NCBI GenBank assembly: GCA_902796115.1
Contig: CADBNX010000223.1
Span: 1 to 6,415 of the forward strand
Length of the DNA stretch: 6,415 bases
Reading direction: 5' to 3'
Origin: an uncultured Eubacteriales bacterium
Lineage (GTDB): Bacteria > Bacillota > Clostridia > Christensenellales > Aristaeellaceae
The notes beneath the pieces are model-generated. The model saw nothing but the letters and a program-made list of their open reading frames with translations, did not search any database and was not told where the DNA came from. Of the stretch, positions 1-6,407 are shown piece by piece (within the stretch, counting starts at the first letter, position 1; each line of letters starts with the position of its first letter). Both the position numbers and the translations under genes were made by a program.

Positions 1-253
1 CCTCTGATACTGCCAGATCCGCGTCCGGCCTGAACGATGCCAGGCGGATCGACGAGCCGGCGAGCCAGGAATTGAGGATCTCCGCAACACTGTCCGAGTT
101 TCCGATCGCATCGATCGAAACCCGGATCTCCGCCCGGACACACGCCCCTTCCCGATAATCCGAAGCGATCCGGTCCAGCTGTGGAGAAAACTCCGCACAC
201 GCGCAGGTTTGGATCAGCAGCGCGCAAAGCAAAAAAATCAGTGTTCTTTTCAT
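1..253 (-). CDS. Exported protein of unknown function, 5' part only (runs off left edge)
   Basis: The first 84 codons of an open frame on the minus strand that continues past the window edge. I chose the ATG at 253-251 because a GGGAG Shine-Dalgarno (262-266) lies 8 nt upstream; an in-frame ATG at 259 is only 2 nt from that site. The product starts with a signal peptide: MKR, then a hydrophobic stretch from about residue 5 to 16, then an ACA|E site predicting signal peptidase I cleavage after residue 20. The visible mature part (residues 21-84) mixes charged and hydrophobic residues and has no motif I recognise. The Cys near the cleavage site is not in a convincing lipobox, so a lipoprotein is less likely. 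It starts 28 nt after the DUF1846 stop codon, so it probably belongs to the same operon as the two VanW genes. The gene is well supported; its function is unknown. Confidence 0.8.
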   Translation of the reverse strand, partial: MKRTLIFLLCALLIQTCACAEFSPQLDRIASDYREGACVRAEIRVSIDAIGNSDSVAEILNSWLAGSSIRLASFRPDADLAVSE

Positions 254-281
254 CGTCATCTCTCCCGACGGGGCATCCGCG

Positions 282-1763
282 CTACGCGTGGTGATAGAGC
301 TTCTTCACCTGATACTGCGCGTCCATCGTCACGCGGATACCGAGGCGTTTGTACACGTTTTCGTCCACCTGCGGAAGGATCACGGTGGAGTGCGCTTCCA
401 TGTCCCGCAGCTTCGGCAGCATATTCATGGCGTGCGCGGCGCTTTCATCCTCCGCCGCGCAGATCGCGAGCGCAAGCAGGACTTCGTCCGTATGCAGTCT
501 CGGGTTATGGTTTCCGAGGTATTCGCATTTCAGGCGCTGGATCGGCTCGAGGACCCTGGGAGATATCAGATGCTGTTCCTTGGGGATCCCGCCGAGATAC
601 TTCACCGCGTTCAGCATCGCGGCCGCGGACGGACCGAGCAGATCCGAAGTCTTTCCGGTAACGATCGTCCCGTCCTCAAGCTGGATCGAAAGCGCAGGAT
701 TCTTGGTCACTTCCGCGCGGATCCGTGCCGCACCGATGACAGGCCTCGCTTCGTCCGTCAGGTTCATCTGTCTCATCAGAAGCGCGATCTTTTCTTCCTC
801 GGACGGCTGTGTGTTTCCCTGCAGCACCCGGCACTTCGCCTGGTAAAAACGCCGTATGATTTCCTGCGCGGCGGCGTTCCTGCATACCTCGTCATCCGTG
901 ATGCAGTAACCCACCATGTTGACGCCCATATCCGTAGGAGACTGGTAGGGTGAGGTGCCGAGTATTCTGGTAAAGAGGGTACGCAGAACCGGGAAGATCT
1001 CGATATCCCGGTTGTAGTTCACGGTCGTCACTCCGTAAGCTTCCAGATGGAACGGATCGATCATGTTCACATCCGCGATATCGGCCGTAGCAGCTTCGTA
1101 CGCCATATTCACCGGATGCTTCAGGGGCAGGTTCCAGATGGGAAAAGTCTCAAATTTCGCGTATCCCGATTTGATGCCGTGCAGATTGTCCTGATACAGC
1201 TGGCTCAGGCACACCGCCATCTTGCCGCTTCCGGGTCCCGGCGCCGTAACGAGCACCAGCGGACGGGTCGTCTGAACATACTCGTTCTTTCCGAATCCGT
1301 CGGGGCTGACAATATGTTCCACATTGTACGGGTATCCTTCGATCGGATAATGCCGCCACACGCTTACTCCGAGTTTTTCAAGCTTGGTCTGGAAGGTAAC
1401 GGCCGCCTTCTGGTAGGCAAATCTGGTGATCACAACGCCCGTTACGGTCATGCCGATTCCCCGGAACGCGTCGATCAGCCGAAGCGCGTCCGCGTCATAG
1501 GTGATGCCCAGGTCGCCCCGCACCTTGCTTTTCTCGATATCATCGGCGCTGATGGATACCAGCAGCTCGCACTGGTCCTTCATTTTCATCAGCATGGCGA
1601 TCTTGCTGTCCGGCCGGAAGCCCGGCAGCACCCTGGAAGCGTGATAATCGTCAAACAGCTTTCCGCCCAGTTCCAGATACAGTTTCCCGCCGAATTCCCC
1701 GATTCTTTCAAGGATCCTTTCGGACTGCATCTGCGTGTATTTTTCGTGATCAAACCCAATCAT
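282..1763 (-). CDS. DUF1846 family protein (function unknown)
   Basis: A 493-residue cytoplasmic protein, about full length for the DUF1846 family, which is common in Firmicutes and has solved structures but no established biochemical role. I recognise the family from the N-terminus (residues 1-10, MIGFDHEKYT), the GGKLYLELGGKLFDDYHASR segment (residues 25-44), and the glycine-rich loop APGPGSGKM at residues 174-182. That loop resembles a nucleotide-binding P-loop but has Pro at the first position and Met after the Lys instead of Ser/Thr, so it is not a standard Walker A; I believe this form is typical of the family. No signal peptide or membrane segment is visible. The ATG at 1763-1761 overlaps the TGA of the upstream VanW gene (ATGA) and has a GGAGA site 7 nt upstream (1771-1775). 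The stop is TAG. The family call is firm; any molecular function would be a guess. Confidence 0.93.
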   Translation of the reverse strand: MIGFDHEKYTQMQSERILERIGEFGGKLYLELGGKLFDDYHASRVLPGFRPDSKIAMLMKMKDQCELLVSISADDIEKSKVRGDLGITYDADALRLIDAFRGIGMTVTGVVITRFAYQKAAVTFQTKLEKLGVSVWRHYPIEGYPYNVEHIVSPDGFGKNEYVQTTRPLVLVTAPGPGSGKMAVCLSQLYQDNLHGIKSGYAKFETFPIWNLPLKHPVNMAYEAATADIADVNMIDPFHLEAYGVTTVNYNRDIEIFPVLRTLFTRILGTSPYQSPTDMGVNMVGYCITDDEVCRNAAAQEIIRRFYQAKCRVLQGNTQPSEEEKIALLMRQMNLTDEARPVIGAARIRAEVTKNPALSIQLEDGTIVTGKTSDLLGPSAAAMLNAVKYLGGIPKEQHLISPRVLEPIQRLKCEYLGNHNPRLHTDEVLLALAICAAEDESAAHAMNMLPKLRDMEAHSTVILPQVDENVYKRLGIRVTMDAQYQVKKLYHHA

Positions 1764-2824
1764 ACGCGATTCTCCTCAGCTTTCCCGACTTTGTAAATCG
1801 AAATATACAGCGCTCCGTCCTGGCTGGAAGCGTCGATACGCACCGGGAACGGATAATCGTTCCGGAATTTGAAATTCAGTTCCTTGTTTCCCACCGCCGC
1901 GTCCACGCCGTGCGGCAGGTAGCTCGCTCCGCTCGGGCCGTGCGCGCGGCGCTGGGTCACGGTGAGTCCCGGAAGCTGAAGCACCGCGTTATACAGCGTG
2001 CTGGACACCTGACAGGTTCCGCCGCCGTAATTGATGGATGTTCCCCCGTCCACCAGCACGATCGCTTTGTGATACCCGTTCGCCTGCGTATAGGGACCTA
2101 CCTGCGCATTGAAATCCAGTATGGAACCGGGATAAAAAACCATCGCGGAAAGCTTTTCGCACGCGACGGCAATATTCGCCATTCTTCCGATATTCGCTTC
2201 GTCGTCCGTGATTTTGTAAAACGACACGAATGCCGCGATGGGCTGATCGCATTCCGCCGCCTCCGGCCGGTCATAAGTCGGAATGATTTCCGAAAGCAGA
2301 TTCGTATCGATATAACCGTACTGACGTTTGAAGATCAGTTTGCCCCAGCCTTCCTCGATCCCGATGAACGCGACTCTCGCTCCCTCACAGAGCGTAATCA
2401 GCGTTTCTCCGCCCCCCGGTTCGCTTTTTACTTCCGCCTCATTCCGCACGATACCGGTATACTGATAAAAATCCACCCCGTAAGGCGGCGTAACCGTCGC
2501 ATCGACCGGATCCGCGTGATCAATGCACGAGCGCCTGATATATCCGAAAATATTGTCATACTCCACGTATGCCCAGGACGGATACGCTGCATACAGCCGA
2601 AAGCGTTTTCCTTCCGGGATCCTTCCGATCGCGGATTCGTCCTCCGGACTGCTGTAGATCCTGCAGGCAGTTGAAGTCACTCCCGTCCAGGGTGCCGCGG
2701 CGGGGCGTTTTTCTTCCTCCGCCAGGCAAAAAAACGCAGATGCGAACAGAATCATCGCTGCCGTCAACACGGCCGTTATCCGTCTGATCAACCCCACGCT
2801 TCGACGCAATCCCGCAATACTCAT
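1760..2824 (-). CDS. VanW family exported protein with SH3-like domains (second tandem copy)
   Basis: A 354-residue exported protein. A signal peptide covers about residues 1-35 (basic n-region with several Arg, hydrophobic core about 16-34, cleavage probably CLA|EEE). Two SH3-like domains follow at about 47-107 and 122-177; the second contains GWGKLIFKRQYGY. The VanW domain covers about 194-345, with the hallmark GGGTCQVSSTLYNA at 267-280, then LPHG (303-306) and a FRNDYPFPVRI strand. VanW was named from VanB-type glycopeptide resistance clusters, but its activity is unknown and most homologues lie outside such clusters. SH3-like domains often bind peptidoglycan, so a cell-surface role is inferred. 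The gene starts 20 nt after its paralogue stops and overlaps the DUF1846 start by 4 nt. Its own Shine-Dalgarno is weak (GGGAAG, 2829-2834, only 4 nt from ATG), so translation may depend on coupling to the gene before it. Confidence 0.93.
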   Translation of the reverse strand: MSIAGLRRSVGLIRRITAVLTAAMILFASAFFCLAEEEKRPAAAPWTGVTSTACRIYSSPEDESAIGRIPEGKRFRLYAAYPSWAYVEYDNIFGYIRRSCIDHADPVDATVTPPYGVDFYQYTGIVRNEAEVKSEPGGGETLITLCEGARVAFIGIEEGWGKLIFKRQYGYIDTNLLSEIIPTYDRPEAAECDQPIAAFVSFYKITDDEANIGRMANIAVACEKLSAMVFYPGSILDFNAQVGPYTQANGYHKAIVLVDGGTSINYGGGTCQVSSTLYNAVLQLPGLTVTQRRAHGPSGASYLPHGVDAAVGNKELNFKFRNDYPFPVRIDASSQDGALYISIYKVGKAEENRV

Positions 2825-2844
2825 TTTTCTTCCCGCAGCTTTCT

Positions 2845-3855
2845 TCAGTTTTCCTGTACCCGATAAATCGCGATGAACAGGGCAAAATCATGAACGGAAC
2901 CTTCGATCCGGACCGGGAAACGGAAATCATTGCGGATGATGAAATTCAGATCGCCGGAAGAGGCGTCCATTCCGTGCGGCAGATACTTCGCACCGCTTGC
3001 GCCGTGCGGATTCCGCTCCACAATGGTGATCCCCGGAAGCTGGAGCGCCACATTGTACAGCGTACTTGAAACCTGGCAGCTTCCCCCGCCGTAACCCCGT
3101 TTTGTTTCTCCGTCGATCAGGATCGGAGCCTCCATGTACCCGTTCGTTTTATTGAACGGCCCGACCGACTGGTTGAAGTTCAGCACTTCCCTGTACTGCA
3201 TCACCCGGTTCAGCCTTGTGCAGCATCTGGCAAGATTGTGAATCCTGCTCGGATTGTCATCGTAGAACGACGTATATACGGCAATCGGTTCATTGAAATC
3301 CGTGACCTGTTCCGCGGATTCGTTGACCCGGAAGACGTTTTCCAGATCGTCGGAATGCACATAGCCGTACTGTCTTTTGAAGATCAGCTTTGCCCAGCCG
3401 TCCTCAAACCCGATAAAGGAAAACCGCGCGCCGCGCGTCAGCGTCGTCAGTACCGAACTATCCCGGCTTTTTTCTTCGTGGATCCGTATATCATTGTTCA
3501 CCACGGCATAATACCGGTTCACTTCAACGCCGTAGGGGGGCGTGTTTTTCCGGTCGACCGGGGTCACATAATCCACCCGCTGACGGATCACATAGCCCGT
3601 TCTGCCGTCGTCAAGCGCGATTTCCACCCAATAGGGATACACCGCGGTGATTTTCAGTTCTCTCCCGGCATGATAGGTCGCGATGATCTCGCTGTCCGTA
3701 TCCATCGCGGTATACACATTGGTATAGCTCCTGGGAAAATTCCTTGTCACGATCGCACTGTACAGGATTTCGGAAGCGCAGGCTTCCTGAACCATGGTGC
3801 AGACAAGAATCATGGCAATCAGCAAAAAACGGCTTCTTTTTCGTTGCCTTGGCAT
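2845..3855 (-). CDS. VanW family exported protein with SH3-like domains (first tandem copy)
   Basis: A 336-residue paralogue of the next gene, with the same layout. The signal peptide has a strongly basic start (PRQRKRSR) and a hydrophobic core at about 10-22, with cleavage near ACAS|E at residue 28. SH3-like domains lie at about 38-98 and 115-171, and a VanW domain at about 188-332. The VanW signature here reads GGGSCQVSSTLYN (256-268), with Ser where the paralogue has Thr, followed by LPHG and FIIRNDFRFPVRI. The residues GWAKLIFKRQYGY nearly match the paralogue's second SH3-like domain. The ATG at 3855-3853 has an AGAGG site 7 nt upstream (3863-3867). It is the first gene after the promoter at 3918-3946, so it leads its operon. 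The product is probably secreted or held at the cell wall. Its substrate or partner is unknown; no van resistance genes are in this window. Confidence 0.93.
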   Translation of the reverse strand: MPRQRKRSRFLLIAMILVCTMVQEACASEILYSAIVTRNFPRSYTNVYTAMDTDSEIIATYHAGRELKITAVYPYWVEIALDDGRTGYVIRQRVDYVTPVDRKNTPPYGVEVNRYYAVVNNDIRIHEEKSRDSSVLTTLTRGARFSFIGFEDGWAKLIFKRQYGYVHSDDLENVFRVNESAEQVTDFNEPIAVYTSFYDDNPSRIHNLARCCTRLNRVMQYREVLNFNQSVGPFNKTNGYMEAPILIDGETKRGYGGGSCQVSSTLYNVALQLPGITIVERNPHGASGAKYLPHGMDASSGDLNFIIRNDFRFPVRIEGSVHDFALFIAIYRVQEN

Positions 3856-3917
3856 GCGGGAACCTCTACCCTCTCCGATAATCAGGAAGATCCGCCCATT
3901 TTCGGGATCCGGACAGT
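3856..3917 (-). promoter_or_regulatory. Leader region of the VanW operon with ribosome binding site
   Basis: The stretch between the predicted -10 box and the first VanW start codon. It holds an AGAGG Shine-Dalgarno at 3863-3867, 7 nt before the ATG. A weak stem (GATCC with GGATC, 11-nt loop) can form in the middle. I see no riboswitch-like fold, leader peptide or terminator hairpin here. The remainder of the intergenic gap (3947-3969) is AT-rich and has no convincing intrinsic terminator for the gene upstream. Confidence 0.5.
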
Positions 3918-3946
3918 ATTATCCCGTAAAAGAACGGATTTATCAA
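3918..3946 (-). promoter_or_regulatory. Predicted sigma-A promoter for the VanW operon
   Basis: On the minus strand, TTGATA (3941-3946) and GATAAT (3918-3923) are separated by exactly 17 nt. Each hexamer matches the sigma-70/sigma-A consensus at five of six positions. It sits in the only sizeable gap between genes, in the right orientation, and implies a leader of roughly 55 nt before the first VanW ATG. The spacer contains a short inverted repeat, CCGT-N6-ACGG, which could be an operator or chance. It is a sequence prediction only. Confidence 0.75.
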
Positions 3947-3969
3947 GTTAAATCTTTGTAAAATTCGCT

Positions 3970-4893
3970 TCATTCACGGTCCGGAGCTTCCTGCCAGATC
4001 CGCCTTGCGTTGGCAAGTCCCACCGCGGACGCGTATCTGGCGTCTTCCATCCCTTCGAATTCGATCACCATCGATCCATGATAACCGTTCTGTTTCAGCG
4101 TTGAAAGGATGGCGGGAATATCCAGATCGCCCTGCGCGAAAATCGCGCCGCGCAGATATTTTCCGCCGCGGCTGCGGAACCAGGTTCCTTCACAGTCGAA
4201 CAGATGGCTGTCTCCCGGATCCCGCCTGCGGATATAGAAGTCTTTCAGATGAACCATCCTGCAGCGCGGCGCAAGCTGAGAAGCCGCGACCGTGGGATCC
4301 TCGTCCACGCAGGTCACATTTCCGATATCAAGCAGAAGGCCGTAATTTCCGCCCTGCACCCGATCGATGATCCTGCTGACGCGGTCGACTCCGTTCGCGA
4401 AAAAGCCGTGATTCTCGATCAGGGTAAGCACTCCCCGCTTTTTCGCGTAAAGCGAAACCTGCTCCGCGGATTCAGCCATGACGGGCAGCCATTTTTCAAA
4501 AAACTCCGCCGTGTTTTCCAGATGCGGGCGCCTGAAAGAACACACGTCATGCCGCATCTGATCAAGTCCAAGTTCCGCGGCAACGTCCACTTCGCGGCAC
4601 ACCCTTGCGATTTCCGCCTTCAGGGCATCTCCTTCCTTGCAGAAATCCGCCAGTACGGAGTAATTGCAAAGCGGGACCCCTGCATCCGCGGTCCATTTCC
4701 GGCAATCCCGGATCAACCGGTGATCCAGTCCGTCCGGCTGCAGCTCATCCGTAAAACGATAGGAAAAAGGAACCGCCTCCAAACAATCCGCTCCGATTTC
4801 CGCCGCAAACTCGATCACGTCCTTCAGGGACATCCTGCCGTTTTTCAATTCGCTTTCAAGCGAGTAGGTACTCAGTCCGATCCTCGGTTCCAT
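3970..4893 (-). CDS. Sugar phosphate isomerase/epimerase-like TIM-barrel protein
   Basis: A 307-residue protein of the xylose isomerase-like TIM-barrel family (AP endonuclease 2 / IolE / tagatose 3-epimerase group). Members use a divalent metal to isomerise, epimerise or dehydrate sugars and related polyols. The four expected metal ligands are visible at C-terminal ends of strands: E160 (LTLIENHG), D189 (LLLDIGN), H215 (MVHLKDF) and E278 (VIEFEG). Their spacing resembles D-tagatose 3-epimerase. The start matches the family (RIGLSTYSL) with no signal peptide, so the protein is cytoplasmic. I chose the ATG at 4893 because GGAGG (4901-4905) lies 7 nt upstream. An ATG at 4899 is too close to that site, and the longest frame (from 5001) would overlap the methylase by 106 nt. 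Only 2 nt separate it from the methylase stop codon. No sugar transporter or kinase is nearby to indicate a substrate. Confidence 0.88.
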   Translation of the reverse strand: MEPRIGLSTYSLESELKNGRMSLKDVIEFAAEIGADCLEAVPFSYRFTDELQPDGLDHRLIRDCRKWTADAGVPLCNYSVLADFCKEGDALKAEIARVCREVDVAAELGLDQMRHDVCSFRRPHLENTAEFFEKWLPVMAESAEQVSLYAKKRGVLTLIENHGFFANGVDRVSRIIDRVQGGNYGLLLDIGNVTCVDEDPTVAASQLAPRCRMVHLKDFYIRRRDPGDSHLFDCEGTWFRSRGGKYLRGAIFAQGDLDIPAILSTLKQNGYHGSMVIEFEGMEDARYASAVGLANARRIWQEAPDRE

Positions 4894-4905
4894 GCTCATT
4901 CCTCC
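4891..4905 (-). promoter_or_regulatory. Shine-Dalgarno and start site deciding the isomerase start
   Basis: Reading the minus strand, GGAGG (4905-4901) is followed by AATGAGC and then ATG (4893-4891). The Shine-Dalgarno lies within the last codons of the methylase gene, whose TGA stop is at 4898-4896. The 7-nt spacing fits the ATG at 4893 and not the ATG at 4899, which leaves 1 nt. The layout favours re-initiation by ribosomes finishing the methylase. Confidence 0.8.
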
Positions 4906-6224
4906 GTCTGTACATGGGCTTTCCTCATCCCTTTGGGATAATGGTTCTTCATCACGCCCCCGGATGCTTTTCCCCATCCGAGCGCTTCCTGATGATAACA
5001 CACGGTATAATATCCTTGCAAGTCCGCGGGGCAGATCAGGGGTTCTCCCCGCAGATACGCCGCGGCTTCGGCCGTCCCGACATCGAATTTCTTTTCACAG
5101 GGCCAGGCGTGGGACAGCGCGTGATCCGGGAAAAAGCAGCTGCTGCCTGTCTGCCCCAGATGCACGCCGCGCCGCAGCACCCGGACTCCCTCAAGCGGCG
5201 GCTCGATCTCAGGAGGGATCAGGCAGCCCCCCGGTCCGCATATGGCCCTCTCCACCTCCGCCTCCGGAAACAGTTCCCGCATGAACGCCGACAGTTCCTT
5301 CGGTATTCTCTTCTTCGTATTTTCCCGTTCCGCACGCGCTCTCCGGATCGCCGGTCCGTCTCCGGTTTTCATCATTTTTGCCAGGAAATGGCCTTCGCCC
5401 CGAATGCGATGCGGCCATAAGTACATCATCCCGCCGCACGCTTCGATTCCGCCCAGGGTGAACGGCACAGACGTAAGTTCTCCGGTTTCACGCAGGCACC
5501 AGTTCACGACGTCTTCATTCTCAGCCGGATTGAACGTGCAGGTGGAATACACCAGAATCCCTCCCGGTCTGAGCATCCGCACCGCCTCAATCAGGATCCT
5601 CTTCTGCCTTGCGGCACAGATTTCTCCGGCTTCCTCCGTCCACTGCAGCACGGTTTCCGGATGCCTGCGGAACATGCCTTCTCCCGAGCAAGGCGCATCC
5701 ACCAGGATCCGGTCGAAACAGCCGTTCCATCCGGAACCGATTTCCTCCGGCTTACTGCAGGTCACGATCGCGTTCCGGATCCCCATTCTTTCGATGTTTC
5801 CGGAAAGGATCCTGGCTCTGGCATAGTAGGGTTCGTTGGAAACCAGCACGCCCCTTCCCCGCATCCTTTCCGCGATCTGCGTGCTCTTTCCTCCCGGAGC
5901 CGCACACAGATCCAGCACGCACTCTCCCGGCTGCGGATCCAGCGCGGCGGCCGGCGCCATGGCACTGGGTTCCTGCAGATAAAAAGCGCCGGCTTCATGC
6001 CGGGCGCCCGCGCCAAGCAGACTTTCCGGGGAAAGATACCGTCCCTCTGCGGCCCATGGCACAGGTTCACCGCATTCGGGCGGGAAAGCCATCCCGGCAT
6101 CGCGCATTCTGATTCCCCTGCAGTACGGACAGTCATACGCATGCAGGAAGGATGCAAACTCCGCTCCGAGGCGGTCCTGCATCCGCCGCAGAAACTGCCG
6201 CGGCGGAGAATACCCGTCCGTCAC
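4896..6224 (-). CDS. rsmF: RsmF-like RNA (cytosine-5) methyltransferase, NOL1/NOP2/Sun family
   Basis: A 442-residue SAM-dependent methylase that should place m5C on RNA, most likely 16S rRNA. An N-terminal RNA-binding part (about 1-75) precedes the Rossmann-fold catalytic domain. Motif I is DLCAAPGGK at 105-113 (SAM binding). Motif IV is DAPCSGEGMFR at 176-186; its C179 is the second conserved Cys, used for product release. Motif VI is YSTCTFNPAENE from 226, with C229 the likely nucleophile. The C-terminal region (about 290-435) ends in a PUA-like, RsmF-type segment with GYYTVCYHQEALGWGKASGG at 404-423, which separates it from shorter RsmB proteins. The start is GTG at 6224, with AAGGA (6234-6238) 9 nt upstream; the GTG overlaps the preceding stop codon as GTGA. 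The RNA methylase call is firm. The exact target (C1407 or neighbouring cytosines, as in known RsmF enzymes) is inferred, so the symbol is provisional. Confidence 0.9.
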   Translation of the reverse strand: MTDGYSPPRQFLRRMQDRLGAEFASFLHAYDCPYCRGIRMRDAGMAFPPECGEPVPWAAEGRYLSPESLLGAGARHEAGAFYLQEPSAMAPAAALDPQPGECVLDLCAAPGGKSTQIAERMRGRGVLVSNEPYYARARILSGNIERMGIRNAIVTCSKPEEIGSGWNGCFDRILVDAPCSGEGMFRRHPETVLQWTEEAGEICAARQKRILIEAVRMLRPGGILVYSTCTFNPAENEDVVNWCLRETGELTSVPFTLGGIEACGGMMYLWPHRIRGEGHFLAKMMKTGDGPAIRRARAERENTKKRIPKELSAFMRELFPEAEVERAICGPGGCLIPPEIEPPLEGVRVLRRGVHLGQTGSSCFFPDHALSHAWPCEKKFDVGTAEAAAYLRGEPLICPADLQGYYTVCYHQEALGWGKASGGVMKNHYPKGMRKAHVQTEE

Positions 6225-6400
6225 TGGTATGGTTCCTTCCTTTCCGGATATACCGCTTCCCTGAACGCTTCACGCTTATCCCTGATCGGAGGAAGCCCGT
6301 CAATCACCTGCTGATCGTCATCCGATGAAAGCAGCGTGTTCACCTGATGGAAAAAGCCTTTTTTCCGGTTCTCTTTTTTATCCTGCCTGCGGTGCCTCAC
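6221..6400 (-). CDS. Small basic hypothetical protein (start uncertain, possibly partial)
   Basis: An open frame just upstream of the methylase whose TGA stop (6223-6221) overlaps the methylase GTG start as GTGA. That overlap and an upstream Shine-Dalgarno suggest a real gene. Starting at GTG 6400-6398, with GGAGG (6406-6410) 5 nt upstream, gives 59 residues. An in-frame GTG at 6406 is unlikely because it overlaps the GGAGG itself. The product has a strongly basic N-terminus (residues 2-14 rich in Arg and Lys), an acidic patch SSDDDQQ near the middle, and a charged C-terminus. There is no signal peptide or membrane segment. I recognise no family. The frame has no stop before the right edge of the window, so this could instead be the C-terminal end of a longer protein. 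Confidence 0.55.
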   Translation of the reverse strand: MRHRRQDKKENRKKGFFHQVNTLLSSDDDQQVIDGLPPIRDKREAFREAVYPERKEPYQ

Positions 6401-6407
6401 CGGCACC
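6391..6407 (-). promoter_or_regulatory. Hairpin over the start codon of the small ORF
   Basis: The minus strand reads GGTGCC-GGTGA-GGCACC, a perfect 6-bp G+C-rich stem with a 5-nt loop. The loop carries the proposed GTG start (6400-6398), and the 5' arm takes in the last two G residues of the GGAGG Shine-Dalgarno. If it forms in the mRNA it would limit ribosome access. It could also be chance. Confidence 0.4.

Noticed and set aside
288..953. Open plus-strand frame opposite DUF1846
   Set aside because: It lies wholly inside a well-supported minus-strand gene, shows no family motif and is rich in Arg and His, as expected of an antisense shadow in G+C-rich coding DNA.
1047..1796. Long plus-strand frame opposite the DUF1846 N-terminus
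   Set aside because: It is antisense to DUF1846 and the VanW end, with no recognisable domain; the minus-strand reading explains the sequence fully.
1910..2674. Long plus-strand frame opposite the second VanW gene
   Set aside because: A similar shadow frame appears opposite the paralogue (3238-3951), as expected from shared coding constraint on the minus strand and not from a real gene.
1760..3855. A glycopeptide resistance (van) cluster
   Set aside because: Only the VanW domain is present; there is no ligase, dehydrogenase, dipeptidase or two-component system, and VanW proteins are common outside resistance clusters.
3947..3969. Intrinsic terminator after the isomerase
   Set aside because: The gap is AT-rich but I find no G+C-rich stem followed by a T run, so read-through into the VanW operon remains possible.
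4204..4941. Long plus-strand frame opposite the isomerase
   Set aside because: It has no motif and is antisense to a protein with a complete set of metal ligands.
4894..5001. N-terminal extension of the isomerase from an ATG at 5001
   Set aside because: It would overlap the methylase by over 100 nt, adds charged residues with no family resemblance, and ignores the well-placed GGAGG before the ATG at 4893.
5661..6314. Long plus-strand frame opposite the methylase
   Set aside because: It is antisense to the conserved motif I and IV region of the methylase and has no domain signature of its own.
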